The notes beneath the pieces are model-generated. The model searched no databases, was not told the DNA's origin, and was given only the letters and a program-made list of their open reading frames with translations. Shown piece after piece: positions 35,558-44,540 of a stretch of 64,000 nt of DNA. This DNA comes from CAYNFR01 sp964396595 (lineage in GTDB: Bacteria > Bacteroidota > Bacteroidia > Chitinophagales > Saprospiraceae). Position 1 is the stretch's first letter. The number at the start of each line of letters is the position of its first letter. The position numbers were made by a program, and so were the translations under genes. The DNA is taken from the NCBI GenBank assembly GCA_964396595.1, contig CAYNFR010000001.1, positions 124,001 to 188,000 on the forward strand, read 5' to 3'.

Positions 35558-35992
35558 ATGAACATGATCAAATTATTTTTTGCAAGTTGCTTATTTGTTT
35601 TTACAACGGCTATTGTCGTATCATGCAGTAATGACACGGATCAAAATATCCTTGAAGAAGCGGCGGTAATAGAAATTATGGAGAGAGGAGATTGGCAAGT
35701 CACTGTCTTTAATGACAAAGGTTCAGATCAGCTAAGTCAATTTAAAGACTATACTTTCAGCTTTTCGAAAGGTGTAATTACAGCAGAAAAAGATGGAAGT
35801 ATTATTAAGGGCAATTATGTAAGCAAACTAGATAGTGGAAAAAATAAATTAGTTTTCGATTTCGAACGAAAATCATCCTTCGATGAGATAAGCGAAGACT
35901 GGCTAGTTTCTGTTGCTAAAGCAGATAAAATCGAACTAAATCGCTCCGGCAAAGACAAAGACCAAAGGCAATTAACTTTTCAAAAGAAGTAA
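35558..35992 (+). CDS. Small lipoprotein, possibly lipocalin-like
   Basis: This 144-residue protein has a lipoprotein signal (VVSC, lipid-acceptor Cys at residue 23). A beta-rich domain follows, with GDWQVTVFNDKG, FSFSKGVITAEKDGS, KGNYVSK and KLVFDFERKS. The pattern resembles lipocalin-like or copper-resistance-type beta-barrels common in Bacteroidota, but I cannot name a function. The start may be either of two ATGs (35558 or 35564). A strong terminator lies 27 bases downstream, so it is a single-gene or last-gene transcript. Confidence 0.65.
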   Translation: MNMIKLFFASCLFVFTTAIVVSCSNDTDQNILEEAAVIEIMERGDWQVTVFNDKGSDQLSQFKDYTFSFSKGVITAEKDGSIIKGNYVSKLDSGKNKLVFDFERKSSFDEISEDWLVSVAKADKIELNRSGKDKDQRQLTFQKK

Positions 35993-36018
35993 TCCAGCCC
36001 CTTGTTAGATTCAAGTGT

Positions 36019-36056
36019 AAAAACAGCAGACACATGATGTGTCCGCTGTTTTTATT
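36019..36056 (+). terminator. Intrinsic terminator after the small lipoprotein gene
   Basis: ACAGC/GCTGT plus GACACA/TGTGTC arms form a stem of about 11-12 base pairs with one mismatch and a very short loop, followed by TTTTTATTTT. It is T-rich on the outgoing plus strand and A-rich before the stem. Confidence 0.8.
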
Positions 36057-36252
36057 TTATCCCTATATGTAATCATGTAGCTGTCTCGAGATGATTGCCC
36101 GCCTTTATTACAAAGATTCGTGATTAAAATCATGCTAAGGAGGTATCAAAAAGTCACCTCTCACATTATTAATTGCTCTGTAAAATTGACATTTCTTACG
36201 TACAAAAGACAGATTTCGGGGAAACCCGATGATTTTTGAGGTCTGACACCTT

Positions 36253-36269
36253 AATTTTAACTGACAAAA
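36253..36269. repeat. 17-base element shared with the htpG upstream region
   Basis: AATTTTAACTGACAAAA here is identical to 15187-15203 upstream of htpG. Both copies are intergenic. It could be a regulatory site or a chance match in AT-rich DNA. Confidence 0.35.
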
Positions 36270-36364
36270 GATAAGAGACTGATTCATTAGCGTTAAATGT
36301 AGGGAAGCTAGGGATAAAGATTGTCTTTAATGGGTGCATCAATGATCTAGAAGCTAGTCAGCAT

Positions 36365-37111
36365 ATGAAACACACTTTTACTTTATTTTTCTGTTTATCT
36401 CTCAGCCTCGGGGCTTTAGCTCAGTGTATTGGTGAAGACCAACATAACACGGGTCTTGACGGCGCATGGCTGTCATGCTCTGCTAGTCGTAATCCCTTTT
36501 TTGATCATGGAAATACTTCCCACTGGATCATCTATCAATTTCCCCATCTTGTCAACATTAAAGATATCCAGATATGGAATCTGAATCATCCTGACCAGCT
36601 GAATAGCGGTGTCAAGGAACTACAAATATTCGGGTCGATCGATGGTGTAGAATGGCAAATATTGGATACCATCCACATAGATAGAGCCCCGGGTCACTTC
36701 AGTTACACAGGTCAAATCATCAACCACTTGACCAATATTCAATCGAAATGGCTCATGCTCAATGTATTGGATAACTACGGAAATTTTTGTGCAGGGTTTT
36801 CAGAAATCAAGTTCAATCTCGACAATGTTACCACCTCCATCAAGGAGGATAATAAAATAGAAGTAACGGTAATACCCAATCCTATCAATGCGAACACCAC
36901 AGTAATAGTTGATGGCTTGATATCCAGCAGGCTTGATTATCGGATCATTGATATGTTCGGTAGAATTCTGATCCAAAGATCGGCAGAGGCTAGTGGCTTT
37001 AGTCATAGTTTTACTATAACTGATGCTGGATTGGCCGATGGGTATTATATACTACATATCATAACGGACACCGGATCTCGGGCAGAAAAGCTTCTCGTAT
37101 TACGAAACTAA
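36365..37111 (+). CDS. Discoidin (F5/8 type C)-like secreted protein with type-A T9SS sorting domain
   Basis: This 248-residue protein has a signal peptide (1-19). A galactose-binding/discoidin-like beta-sandwich covers about 25-155, with W.SCSAS, IKDIQIWNLN, LQIFGSIDGVEW and KWLMLNVLDNYG. A type-A T9SS sorting domain follows at about 165-248, with VIPNPINANTTV and GYYILHIITDTG. It should be exported to the surface, perhaps to bind glycans or glycoproteins. It precedes the DUF1800 gene by 52 bases and likely shares its transcript, so the three-gene group may act together. Confidence 0.82.
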   Translation: MKHTFTLFFCLSLSLGALAQCIGEDQHNTGLDGAWLSCSASRNPFFDHGNTSHWIIYQFPHLVNIKDIQIWNLNHPDQLNSGVKELQIFGSIDGVEWQILDTIHIDRAPGHFSYTGQIINHLTNIQSKWLMLNVLDNYGNFCAGFSEIKFNLDNVTTSIKEDNKIEVTVIPNPINANTTVIVDGLISSRLDYRIIDMFGRILIQRSAEASGFSHSFTITDAGLADGYYILHIITDTGSRAEKLLVLRN

Positions 37112-37163
37112 ATTAATAAAGCATCAACAACTACATATTATTCACACCTTAAAAACCATTAAA

Positions 37164-39005
37164 ATGAAAAAAAAACACCCTCTTCTGTTTTTACTAAATA
37201 TAGGCATAATTACGGGCCTATTTAGTCAAGTTTACACTGATTATATAGGCGCCGGGCATTCACAATATGTAAAAGTTTACACGAGTAGCAATCACAGCAA
37301 CTCCATCGGAGAAAACACAATCAATGGAGAGGGGCTGGATGCCATGAAAATGGAAGCCAGCAGGTTCTTAGCACAAGCAACTTTCGGTGGTGGTATTGAT
37401 GTCATTGAAGAGCTAGCTGCTGAGGGAAATAATTTTGAAGCATGGATGGAGGAACAGTTTGTTTTGCCGGTCAATCTAATGCTTCCCGCACTATGGGAAA
37501 CTACAGCCAGATCAAGACAGTTATTTGAAGCAGAACGCTCCGACCCGGATCAAGAATTTTTTGGTCCTTATTCTATACATTTTAATTATACATGGTCTGA
37601 TCAACTTTACAAAGCTCAAGACCAACTACGCCATCGTATAGCTGCCGCTCTCAGTCAGATATTGGTTATATCAGTTAATTCGCAGCTGAGGGATTATGGT
37701 GAAGGCTTAGCGAGTTTCTATGATATTTTTATGAGAAATGCTTTTGGCAGCTACGAGGATATTCTTAACGAAGTTTCTATCCATCCAATGATGGGTTTTT
37801 ATCTCACTCATCTTAATAACCCAAAAGAAGATCTTGCTGCCGGTATACATCCGGACGAAAACTATGCCCGTGAAATCATGCAGCTATTTACCATCGGCTT
37901 ATACGAACTCAATAATGATGGTACACGAAAGGTGCAAAATGGGTCATGGATAGCCACGTATGACAACAATGACATTAAACAACTTGCCAAGGTCTTCACC
38001 GGACTCAGCATAGGTGCATTTATGCCACAGTTCCTTGAGGAATATCCCAATGCTCAATTACAATTTGGTACAGATATATATGTGATTGACAAGACTACGC
38101 CGATGGCTATGTATCAACAGTATCATGATACAGGCATCAAAACTCTACTGGGAGGATATGCTATTCCCGCTGGACAACCGGGAATTAAAGATATTCAAGA
38201 TGCTATCAAACACTTGTTTAATCACGACAATGTCGGCCCTTTTCTCGCGCTAAGATTGATACAACAGTTAGTAAAATCTAACCCCACTCCAGCATACATT
38301 AATCGTGTCGCCAATGCTTTTAACAATAATGGATCTGGGGTAAGGGGAGATATGAGAGCAGTGATTAAAGCCATATTACTTGACCCAGAAGCACGTAGTT
38401 GCGATGCCATGCAAGATCCGACACATGGCAAACTAAGAGAACCTTTGTTGCGCTACGGACATGCGTACAAAGGACTTGACGTAACAAGTTGGTCAGGATA
38501 TTACTGGGATGCTGGCGAGAATTATGAAGAGGATACTAAGCAAAGACTACTGGGCGCACCATCTGTATTCAATTTCTACACTCCGGACTATCAACCAGTC
38601 GGAGAGTTCGCACAGATGGACATTGTGGGCCCGGAATACAAAATACATGACACACAGACTTCTATAGGCTATATCAATCAAGTGCATAAATGGACGAGCT
38701 GGAATACGATGTTCTGGGATTGGCACAATACACATCCGGATGATCCAGAACGTGACGAAGATGTGCGGGTAGATTATTCACGATTGGCTGAACTGGCTCG
38801 TGATCCTGAAAGTCTGATAAACAGACTGGATATTGTTTTTACCCATGGTAGGATGTCTGATGGAACAAAGCAAATATTGCGTACAGCGCTTAATCCAAAC
38901 TCATGGGAATCGTGGGCACCAGGTCACAATGATTTTTACAAATGGTGCGCAGAGATCGCTGTATATATCACCCTTATTTCACCTGATTACGCAGTTTTAA
39001 AATAG
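37164..39005 (+). CDS. DUF1800-family secreted protein
   Basis: This 613-residue protein has a signal peptide (about 1-21) and the DUF1800 layout. It starts with ASRFLAQATFGGG (about 66-78). YAREIMQLFTIGLYELN (about 234-250), KQLAKVFTGLSIG and LREPLLRYGHAYKG follow, then LLGAPSVFNFYTPDYQP (about 463-479). DUF1800 is of unknown function and almost always sits beside a DUF1501 gene. The DUF1501 gene starts 7 bases after this stop codon, which supports joint action in the periplasm. No T9SS sorting domain is seen. Confidence 0.9.
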   Translation: MKKKHPLLFLLNIGIITGLFSQVYTDYIGAGHSQYVKVYTSSNHSNSIGENTINGEGLDAMKMEASRFLAQATFGGGIDVIEELAAEGNNFEAWMEEQFVLPVNLMLPALWETTARSRQLFEAERSDPDQEFFGPYSIHFNYTWSDQLYKAQDQLRHRIAAALSQILVISVNSQLRDYGEGLASFYDIFMRNAFGSYEDILNEVSIHPMMGFYLTHLNNPKEDLAAGIHPDENYAREIMQLFTIGLYELNNDGTRKVQNGSWIATYDNNDIKQLAKVFTGLSIGAFMPQFLEEYPNAQLQFGTDIYVIDKTTPMAMYQQYHDTGIKTLLGGYAIPAGQPGIKDIQDAIKHLFNHDNVGPFLALRLIQQLVKSNPTPAYINRVANAFNNNGSGVRGDMRAVIKAILLDPEARSCDAMQDPTHGKLREPLLRYGHAYKGLDVTSWSGYYWDAGENYEEDTKQRLLGAPSVFNFYTPDYQPVGEFAQMDIVGPEYKIHDTQTSIGYINQVHKWTSWNTMFWDWHNTHPDDPERDEDVRVDYSRLAELARDPESLINRLDIVFTHGRMSDGTKQILRTALNPNSWESWAPGHNDFYKWCAEIAVYITLISPDYAVLK

Positions 39006-39012
39006 TATAGCC

Positions 39013-40527
39013 ATGGGACACGATCATAAATATTCTAAATCAAGAAGAAAGTTTATTCAACAGACAGGATGTGCGGCCATGGGCTATGGCACGTTTTTGT
39101 CCTCGGTGATTAATTTAAAAGCCATGAGTGCTGCGGCCATCTCAGATAGTACGACAGCCGCGATGAATGACTATAAAGCCATAGTATGCCTTTCACTCGA
39201 CGGAGGTATCGATTCGTTTAATACATTAATGCCGCATACGCAGGAAGAGCACAATAGATATGCACAAGCTCGAAGTGGTGTTTACAATCCCTCTTCTAAT
39301 CCCCGTGGAATAGCCATACCCCGCAATAACCTCAGGGTTCTCAACAGTCTAAATACCCCAGGCAGGACATTCGGACTGCACCCATCTATGGTCAATATCC
39401 AAAATCTATTTAACCAAGGAAAGGTGGCTTTTCTTGCCAATGTAGGTACACTTGTTGAGCCTATTACGCGGCAGGAATTTTGGTCAGATTCAAAACGAAC
39501 CCCGCTAGCATTGCTCTCACATGCAGATCAACTTCAGCAATGGATGACCGGCTTGCCCAATGTCCGAAGCGGAATAGGATGGGGTGGGCGCGTAGCGGAT
39601 ATGATTAATGATATGTACAACCCCTCAGGAAGTGCTATCTCTATGAATATCTCCCTTAATGGTGCAAATATTTTCCAGACCGGAAACCAAACGATAGAAT
39701 ACAGCGTCTCTTCAGGTCGCGTAGGACAAGGCGGTGCTAAAACCATCCGTGATTTTCAACCTGAATGGGACTGGGAATATACCCGTATCAGACGCGAAGC
39801 TATCAATTCATTGCTAGAAACTAATTATGCCGATATATACGAACGCACATACATGAATACACTTCGCACCGCTAAGAATGCTTACGATGTGTTCAATGCA
39901 GCTGTAAATAATATCAATTTAAATACCCCATTCCCGGATTATAGTGATTATAATGCGATGTCTTTGGCTAATGGCCTCTATAAAGCAGCCCAATCTATAA
40001 TTGCTTCTAAGAATGATTTGAATTTCCACAGGCAGACATATTTCATCAACTATGGTGGCTGGGATCATCATGATGAAGTAAGAGATGCTATGACACAACA
40101 GCTTTCTGTGGTGGACAATTCGCTTGCTGCTTTTCAGCAGGCACTTGAAAACAACGGAATAGCAGATGATGTCCTCACGATCGTCATATCAGATTTCTCC
40201 AGAACACTCGGCTCCAATGGAAACGGAACAGATCATGGGTGGGGAGGCAATGTGTTTGTGATGGGAACGCCGGCATCAGCAGGAGGTCCGCTGCATGGAC
40301 AGCGTATATATGGTAATTTCCCCACTAGCTTGCTATTTAACGACAATGGCATCGATGTGGGCGGTGGTGTTTTAATTCCGGCTTTGTCTACAGATGTGTA
40401 TTTCGCAGAGGTAGCTAGGTGGTTTGGAGTAAGCAGTTCAAATGTAGAAGACTTATTTCCTAACCTTCGGAATTTCTATAGACACGAAGTAGATGGCCCT
40501 AGGCCAATGGGTATGTTGAATTATTGA
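39013..40527 (+). CDS. DUF1501-family protein with twin-arginine signal
   Basis: This 504-residue protein starts with a twin-arginine-type signal (SRRKFIQQTGCAAMG near 11-25), which predicts export in a folded form through the Tat system. The body has DUF1501 motifs: CLSLDGGIDSFNTLMP (about 58-73), LHPSMVNIQNLFNQGKVAFLANVGTL, and a late YGGWDHHDEV (about 349-358) with SDFSRTLGSNGNGTDHGWGG. These His/Asp-rich motifs resemble the metal site of the alkaline-phosphatase/sulfatase fold. Activity is unproven. It is paired with the DUF1800 gene 7 bases upstream. Confidence 0.9.
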   Translation: MGHDHKYSKSRRKFIQQTGCAAMGYGTFLSSVINLKAMSAAAISDSTTAAMNDYKAIVCLSLDGGIDSFNTLMPHTQEEHNRYAQARSGVYNPSSNPRGIAIPRNNLRVLNSLNTPGRTFGLHPSMVNIQNLFNQGKVAFLANVGTLVEPITRQEFWSDSKRTPLALLSHADQLQQWMTGLPNVRSGIGWGGRVADMINDMYNPSGSAISMNISLNGANIFQTGNQTIEYSVSSGRVGQGGAKTIRDFQPEWDWEYTRIRREAINSLLETNYADIYERTYMNTLRTAKNAYDVFNAAVNNINLNTPFPDYSDYNAMSLANGLYKAAQSIIASKNDLNFHRQTYFINYGGWDHHDEVRDAMTQQLSVVDNSLAAFQQALENNGIADDVLTIVISDFSRTLGSNGNGTDHGWGGNVFVMGTPASAGGPLHGQRIYGNFPTSLLFNDNGIDVGGGVLIPALSTDVYFAEVARWFGVSSSNVEDLFPNLRNFYRHEVDGPRPMGMLNY

Positions 40528-40566
40528 TATGGCGGGCATAGTTCCGGTAAAGAAATTTTCAAGAAA

Positions 40567-41106
40567 TTAGTTCCACCCTTGACGTTGTCCGAGCCGGTTA
40601 ATCTGCTCATAATGATGCTCGCCGTGCCATGCATACATCGACAGCATCATATCCAACGTGACTGGATCATCCCAGGCAGGATGTCGTAATGCTAAGTTAA
40701 ATTCGCGATCTGAGAAAGACTCTAATAATACGACCCACCGCTCGTGTAATCCTTTAAGGATCTTTAGTGATACCTCTATGTTCATGGCTGTATCCGGCAA
40801 TTCTCCCCATGAATCCTGATCATATGGCTTTATTAATGGTACATCCTCCGTGAGAGCCCACTTAAATCGTATATAGCTGTTCATGTGACTATCGGCGACA
40901 TGATGTATCAATTGTCGCACAGTCCAGCCTTCAGGTCTATATGGTGTATCAAGCTGTTCAGCCGTCCATTGTTGTACCCGTGATGCGAGCTTATCAGGTA
41001 ATTCTCGAATTAGCTTGATGGCACTTTGGCGATGGTGGTCCTCATAAAATCCCCTCTTTTTCCACTGCCCGATCGGATAACGCATGTCGTCAGAAATTTT
41101 ACCCAT
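40567..41106 (-). CDS. YfiT/BstA-like DinB-family thiol-transferase
   Basis: This 179-residue protein begins with RYPIGQWK, like the (R)YPIG start of YfiT, and has the metal-binding His triad in QLIHHVADSH (about 65-74) and AWHGEHHYEQI (about 158-168). YfiT/BstA proteins are metal-dependent transferases that use bacillithiol or another low-molecular thiol for detoxification; use of bacillithiol here is an inference. Its start codon lies beside the end of the mgtE gene, with no gap, on the same strand. Confidence 0.85.
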   Translation of the reverse strand: MGKISDDMRYPIGQWKKRGFYEDHHRQSAIKLIRELPDKLASRVQQWTAEQLDTPYRPEGWTVRQLIHHVADSHMNSYIRFKWALTEDVPLIKPYDQDSWGELPDTAMNIEVSLKILKGLHERWVVLLESFSDREFNLALRHPAWDDPVTLDMMLSMYAWHGEHHYEQINRLGQRQGWN

Positions 41107-42324
41107 CTAAACATTTATAAAAGTCTGTGCCAAATATAGCAATAAGCCTATACTCACTATATCCGTAATCGATGTCAGAAAAATACTCGAGGCTGTGGCA
41201 GGGTCTGCACCAAATCTTCTCAAGGCTAGTGGCACAACAGCACCTGATATTCCGCTGATAATACAACTTCCGGTCATAGCTACGAAAACGACGAGACTCA
41301 ATTTTAAAGCCTGCGGATCACCCTGACTAGAGGCTAGTAAGTACATACCTACGGCAGCTGATATTCCCACTAGCGATCCATTAAGTAGTCCCAAAATCCC
41401 TTCTTTAACAAACGCCTTGCTGGCTCCGCCGCGTTTGAACTCACCAAGAGACATCGCTCTCAAGGTAACCGCCAATGACTGACAACCTGTATTTCCTGAC
41501 TGACCTGATAAAACAGGAATGAATACAGCCATAATAACTAATTGGTCAAGTGTGTCTTGAAAAAATCCTACCACGCCGCCTGCCAAAAATGCCGTAAGCA
41601 AATTCAGTTGTAACCATGGATGTCTGTACTTAAAACTTCTACCCCATGAAGTACTTAGTTTTTCTTCCTTTTCGACCCCAACCATTGTTCCTGCTTGAGC
41701 GCTGATTTCAATAGCTTGTGCTTCAAACAGTTGATACCCTCTGATCTGACCGACCAGCTGACCATTCTTATTCACTACCGGATAAACGGGAAAATGCATC
41801 TTAAGTACTTCCTTCATTGCATCCAAAAGCATATCGTCAGCGTTTAAGCTAAATGGATTCTTTATCATGATTTCACTCAGCCGCTGATCCTTCTGAGCAA
41901 ATAAAAGTTCTCTGAAAACTAAAATCCCTTTGAGCTTCTTGTCATCATCAACCATGTAAGCATATGTGATGAACTCCTTTTTGACAAGCGGACGTAACAA
42001 ATCTATAGTGTCTGCCACAGTGGTGTCCGGGTGAAAGACGGCAATGGCAGGCTCAAGCATACTGCCTATCGATCCTGCGGGATAGGATTTGTTGACCTTC
42101 CATTGAGCTGATATTTCGCTAGGTAACTGATTTATGACTTCTGTGCGCTGTTCTTCGGGGAGAAGAGAGAATATCTCTAACGCTAAATCCGGTCTTTTAC
42201 TTCGTAATACATTGCCGGCTACTACAGCGGGTAATGTCTGGACAAGCTTAGCAGCTCCATACTTATCCAAGCCTTTTATTTGCTCATTGATATTCTCTGA
42301 TATCATGGCTGAAGAGATAGTCAT
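41107..42324 (-). CDS. mgtE: Magnesium transporter MgtE
   Basis: This protein of about 405 residues has a short N domain (about 1-95), two CBS domains (about 100-215) and five membrane segments with the MgtE signatures PVLSGQSGNTGCQSLAV and GADPATASSIFLTSITDI. It carries Mg2+ across the inner membrane, and the CBS/N domains gate the channel in response to Mg2+. It is about 45 residues shorter at the N-terminus than usual family members; an in-frame stop lies just upstream, so no longer form is possible. The ATG at 42324 is used rather than a TTG at 42330. Confidence 0.9.
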   Translation of the reverse strand: MTISSAMISENINEQIKGLDKYGAAKLVQTLPAVVAGNVLRSKRPDLALEIFSLLPEEQRTEVINQLPSEISAQWKVNKSYPAGSIGSMLEPAIAVFHPDTTVADTIDLLRPLVKKEFITYAYMVDDDKKLKGILVFRELLFAQKDQRLSEIMIKNPFSLNADDMLLDAMKEVLKMHFPVYPVVNKNGQLVGQIRGYQLFEAQAIEISAQAGTMVGVEKEEKLSTSWGRSFKYRHPWLQLNLLTAFLAGGVVGFFQDTLDQLVIMAVFIPVLSGQSGNTGCQSLAVTLRAMSLGEFKRGGASKAFVKEGILGLLNGSLVGISAAVGMYLLASSQGDPQALKLSLVVFVAMTGSCIISGISGAVVPLALRRFGADPATASSIFLTSITDIVSIGLLLYLAQTFINV

Positions 42325-42464
42325 ATTCAATCAATTATGCGTTAAAATTAATGAGAAAAGATCTATGAACGACAATTCTATATAGTATTTGCACAAGAGC
42401 GATACAAATAGTACTCGCGAATATATTTTGTCGAGTAAATTTATGATTCATCAATAAGACCTGC

Positions 42465-42989
42465 ATGTCATTTAACAATACTCAAATTCTGACGGAAGAA
42501 ATTCCCCGTATAGCATCCTTAGCTTTCTCTAAATTGCACAAAGATTATCTGACAGTCTCACTGATCAGGACTAGCATTAGTGCTTTTATTATAATACTGG
42601 CGGTTCTTATTCCGATGATGATCAATTTTCAAGAATTGTATCCATGGCTCAGGGTATCAGCTATTGTTATAGTTATCTTGCTCGTGGGAATCATGATATG
42701 GCATACATTCAGATTGTTCGAATACAAGCAATATGCACTGCGGACTCATGATATAGTTTATCGAGATGGTTTTATATGGAGGACAATCACAGCGGTGCCC
42801 TTTAATCGCATACAACATGTAGAAGTACAGCAAGGCCCTATCGAGCGACTCTTCAATCTTGCCAAACTAAATATTTATACTGCGGGTGGTAGCGCCAGTG
42901 ATCTCTCAATATCAGGATTACATGTCGAAGTAGCGCAATCTCTCAGAGAATTTATATCTCATTATCATTTCGATGATGAATCAGAATAA
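42465..42989 (+). CDS. Bacterial PH-domain membrane protein (YdbS-like, bPH2)
   Basis: This 174-residue protein has two membrane segments near 30-80, followed by a bPH2 domain with YALRTHDIVYRDGFIWRTITAVPFNRIQHVEVQQGPIERLF split over about 88-130 and LNIYTAGGSAS. This is the usual YdbS pattern. The family function is not established. It overlaps the following larger PH-domain gene by 17 bases, indicating translational coupling. Confidence 0.85.
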   Translation: MSFNNTQILTEEIPRIASLAFSKLHKDYLTVSLIRTSISAFIIILAVLIPMMINFQELYPWLRVSAIVIVILLVGIMIWHTFRLFEYKQYALRTHDIVYRDGFIWRTITAVPFNRIQHVEVQQGPIERLFNLAKLNIYTAGGSASDLSISGLHVEVAQSLREFISHYHFDDESE

Positions 42990-44466
42990 GTTCCTGACTG
43001 CACGCAGGCAATCCGGCTGGGCGATTATTTTTATAATCTTGAGACTAGTCAAAAGACTAGCTCTTCAGAGCTGGCCTATCCTTCTCGGACTAGCTTTCGG
43101 ACGCACAAGCAATACTAGAATGGGGTTTATTGAGTGGTACGGAATAGGTATTGGGATATTAGGAACGCTCGGATCAATTCTAGCTTACTTCAGGTTTTAC
43201 TATAGCATTGATGACAATAGTCTGATTATAAAAAAAGGTATTATTCAGAAAATAAATCTTGACTTGCCCTATGAACGCATTCAGCGTGTCAATATAAGAC
43301 GAAACATCCTGCATTCTTTATTGGGCGTAGCAAGTGTGGAAGTTGAATCTGCGGGCTCTAAAGAAAAAGAACTTATCATTGACGCTATATCTATGGAGGA
43401 TGCTTATGCTTTCAGAGATCTACTTCTTGAAAAAAAATCATTGGCCATCGGCCAAATCTCTAATGAATCGGTTCAGGCTGAGGGTCAAGAAAATCATGCC
43501 GAATTAATACTAAAACTCAGCCACTTTGACTTGTTTAAGATAGGGCTAACCCGAAATCATCTCAAGCTTGTAGGCATACTATTCGGATTGAGTATTTCTA
43601 TCTTCTTCTATTCGCGAACACTAGGAATAAGCCTGCAAGAGACTAAAAATTTCGTAATAGCCTTTTTTATAGACAAGACAACTTTGGATTATTTGATGTT
43701 GGTGCTTATGACGATTCCCATATTGCTAATTTACTCCTTGGCCACAACGTTTATCAAGTATTACGATTTACATTTATCTCGCGCAGAAAATAAGTTTCTC
43801 TTAATTCACGGTCTATTTAATAGAATAGAACATTCAGCCCTTGACAGCAAGATCCAACAGATTGATTGGCAAAAAAACATCTTAGAAAAAAGGCTCGGCA
43901 TTAACAGTCTTACTTTAAAACAAGCTACATCCGACAACACTTCAAAGGCAAACACCACTGTCCCGGGAGTCAATGATTTTCTTATCAGGAATTTAATTCA
44001 ATCTTGGCTGGGAGAAAGCTTAGCTTCTGATCCCTCGATACATCGTGTTTCCATTCATTTCTTCTATCGGTTTTTAACTTATACCGTTGTTTTCTACATA
44101 CTTCTGATGCCGATACTACTCTATTTCAAGTCTTATACATTAGCCTTAGTTGCTGTAGTGCTAGGATTATATCTCATTATAATCAGGTGGTTGAAGTACA
44201 ATAAACTGAGTTACCATTACGACAATGATATTCTAGTAGTGAGAAATGGCACGTTAGGAGAACGGTGCTCTGTACTTCCTTTATATAAAATCCAAAACCT
44301 AAGAATCGTCCAGAATTACTATCAATGGTCTCGAGACCTCGCTACCATACACATTTATTCTGCTGCAGGGGTGGTCTCTATACCCTACATTAAACGCGAA
44401 GAGGCTCAGGATCTGCTTGATTTATTTCTTTACAAAGCTGAACGCAATCCTCGCAACTGGATGTAG
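42973..44466 (+). CDS. Bacterial PH-domain membrane protein (YdbT-like, several bPH2 domains)
   Basis: This 497-residue protein has membrane segments near 15-70, 200-260 and 365-410, with bPH2 domains in between. Motifs such as LDLPYERIQRVNIRRNILHSLLGVASVEVESAG (about 96-128) and SALDSKIQQIDWQKNILEKRLG (about 292-313) are followed by a third copy, CSVLPLYKIQNLRIVQNYYQW. It is the usual partner of YdbS-like proteins. The role is unknown; effects on membrane integrity have been proposed for the family. It overlaps the upstream gene by 17 bases. Confidence 0.87.
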   Translation: MMNQNKFLTARRQSGWAIIFIILRLVKRLALQSWPILLGLAFGRTSNTRMGFIEWYGIGIGILGTLGSILAYFRFYYSIDDNSLIIKKGIIQKINLDLPYERIQRVNIRRNILHSLLGVASVEVESAGSKEKELIIDAISMEDAYAFRDLLLEKKSLAIGQISNESVQAEGQENHAELILKLSHFDLFKIGLTRNHLKLVGILFGLSISIFFYSRTLGISLQETKNFVIAFFIDKTTLDYLMLVLMTIPILLIYSLATTFIKYYDLHLSRAENKFLLIHGLFNRIEHSALDSKIQQIDWQKNILEKRLGINSLTLKQATSDNTSKANTTVPGVNDFLIRNLIQSWLGESLASDPSIHRVSIHFFYRFLTYTVVFYILLMPILLYFKSYTLALVAVVLGLYLIIIRWLKYNKLSYHYDNDILVVRNGTLGERCSVLPLYKIQNLRIVQNYYQWSRDLATIHIYSAAGVVSIPYIKREEAQDLLDLFLYKAERNPRNWM

Positions 44467-44540
44467 GCACTAGCTCATTTAAACTTTAAGGATATATTCT
44501 AGTTGATTATTCTGACATTAACCTGTATCTTGATCAAATA

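Larger units (their letters stand above)
35993..36364. other. Intergenic region with terminator and hairpins before the discoidin-like gene
   Basis: This 372-base stretch has no gene. It holds the terminator of the small lipoprotein gene (36019-36056) and a GAGGT/ACCTC hairpin near 36142-36164. It also holds a TCGGG-GAAA-CCCGA hairpin near 36216-36230 and a 17-base element at 36253-36269 shared with the htpG upstream region. The downstream part must contain the promoter for the discoidin/DUF1800/DUF1501 genes. Confidence 0.6.

Noticed and set aside
42134..42385. An 83-codon plus-strand ORF over the start of mgtE
   Set aside because: It is antisense to the conserved MgtE N-domain and has no motif or supporting context.
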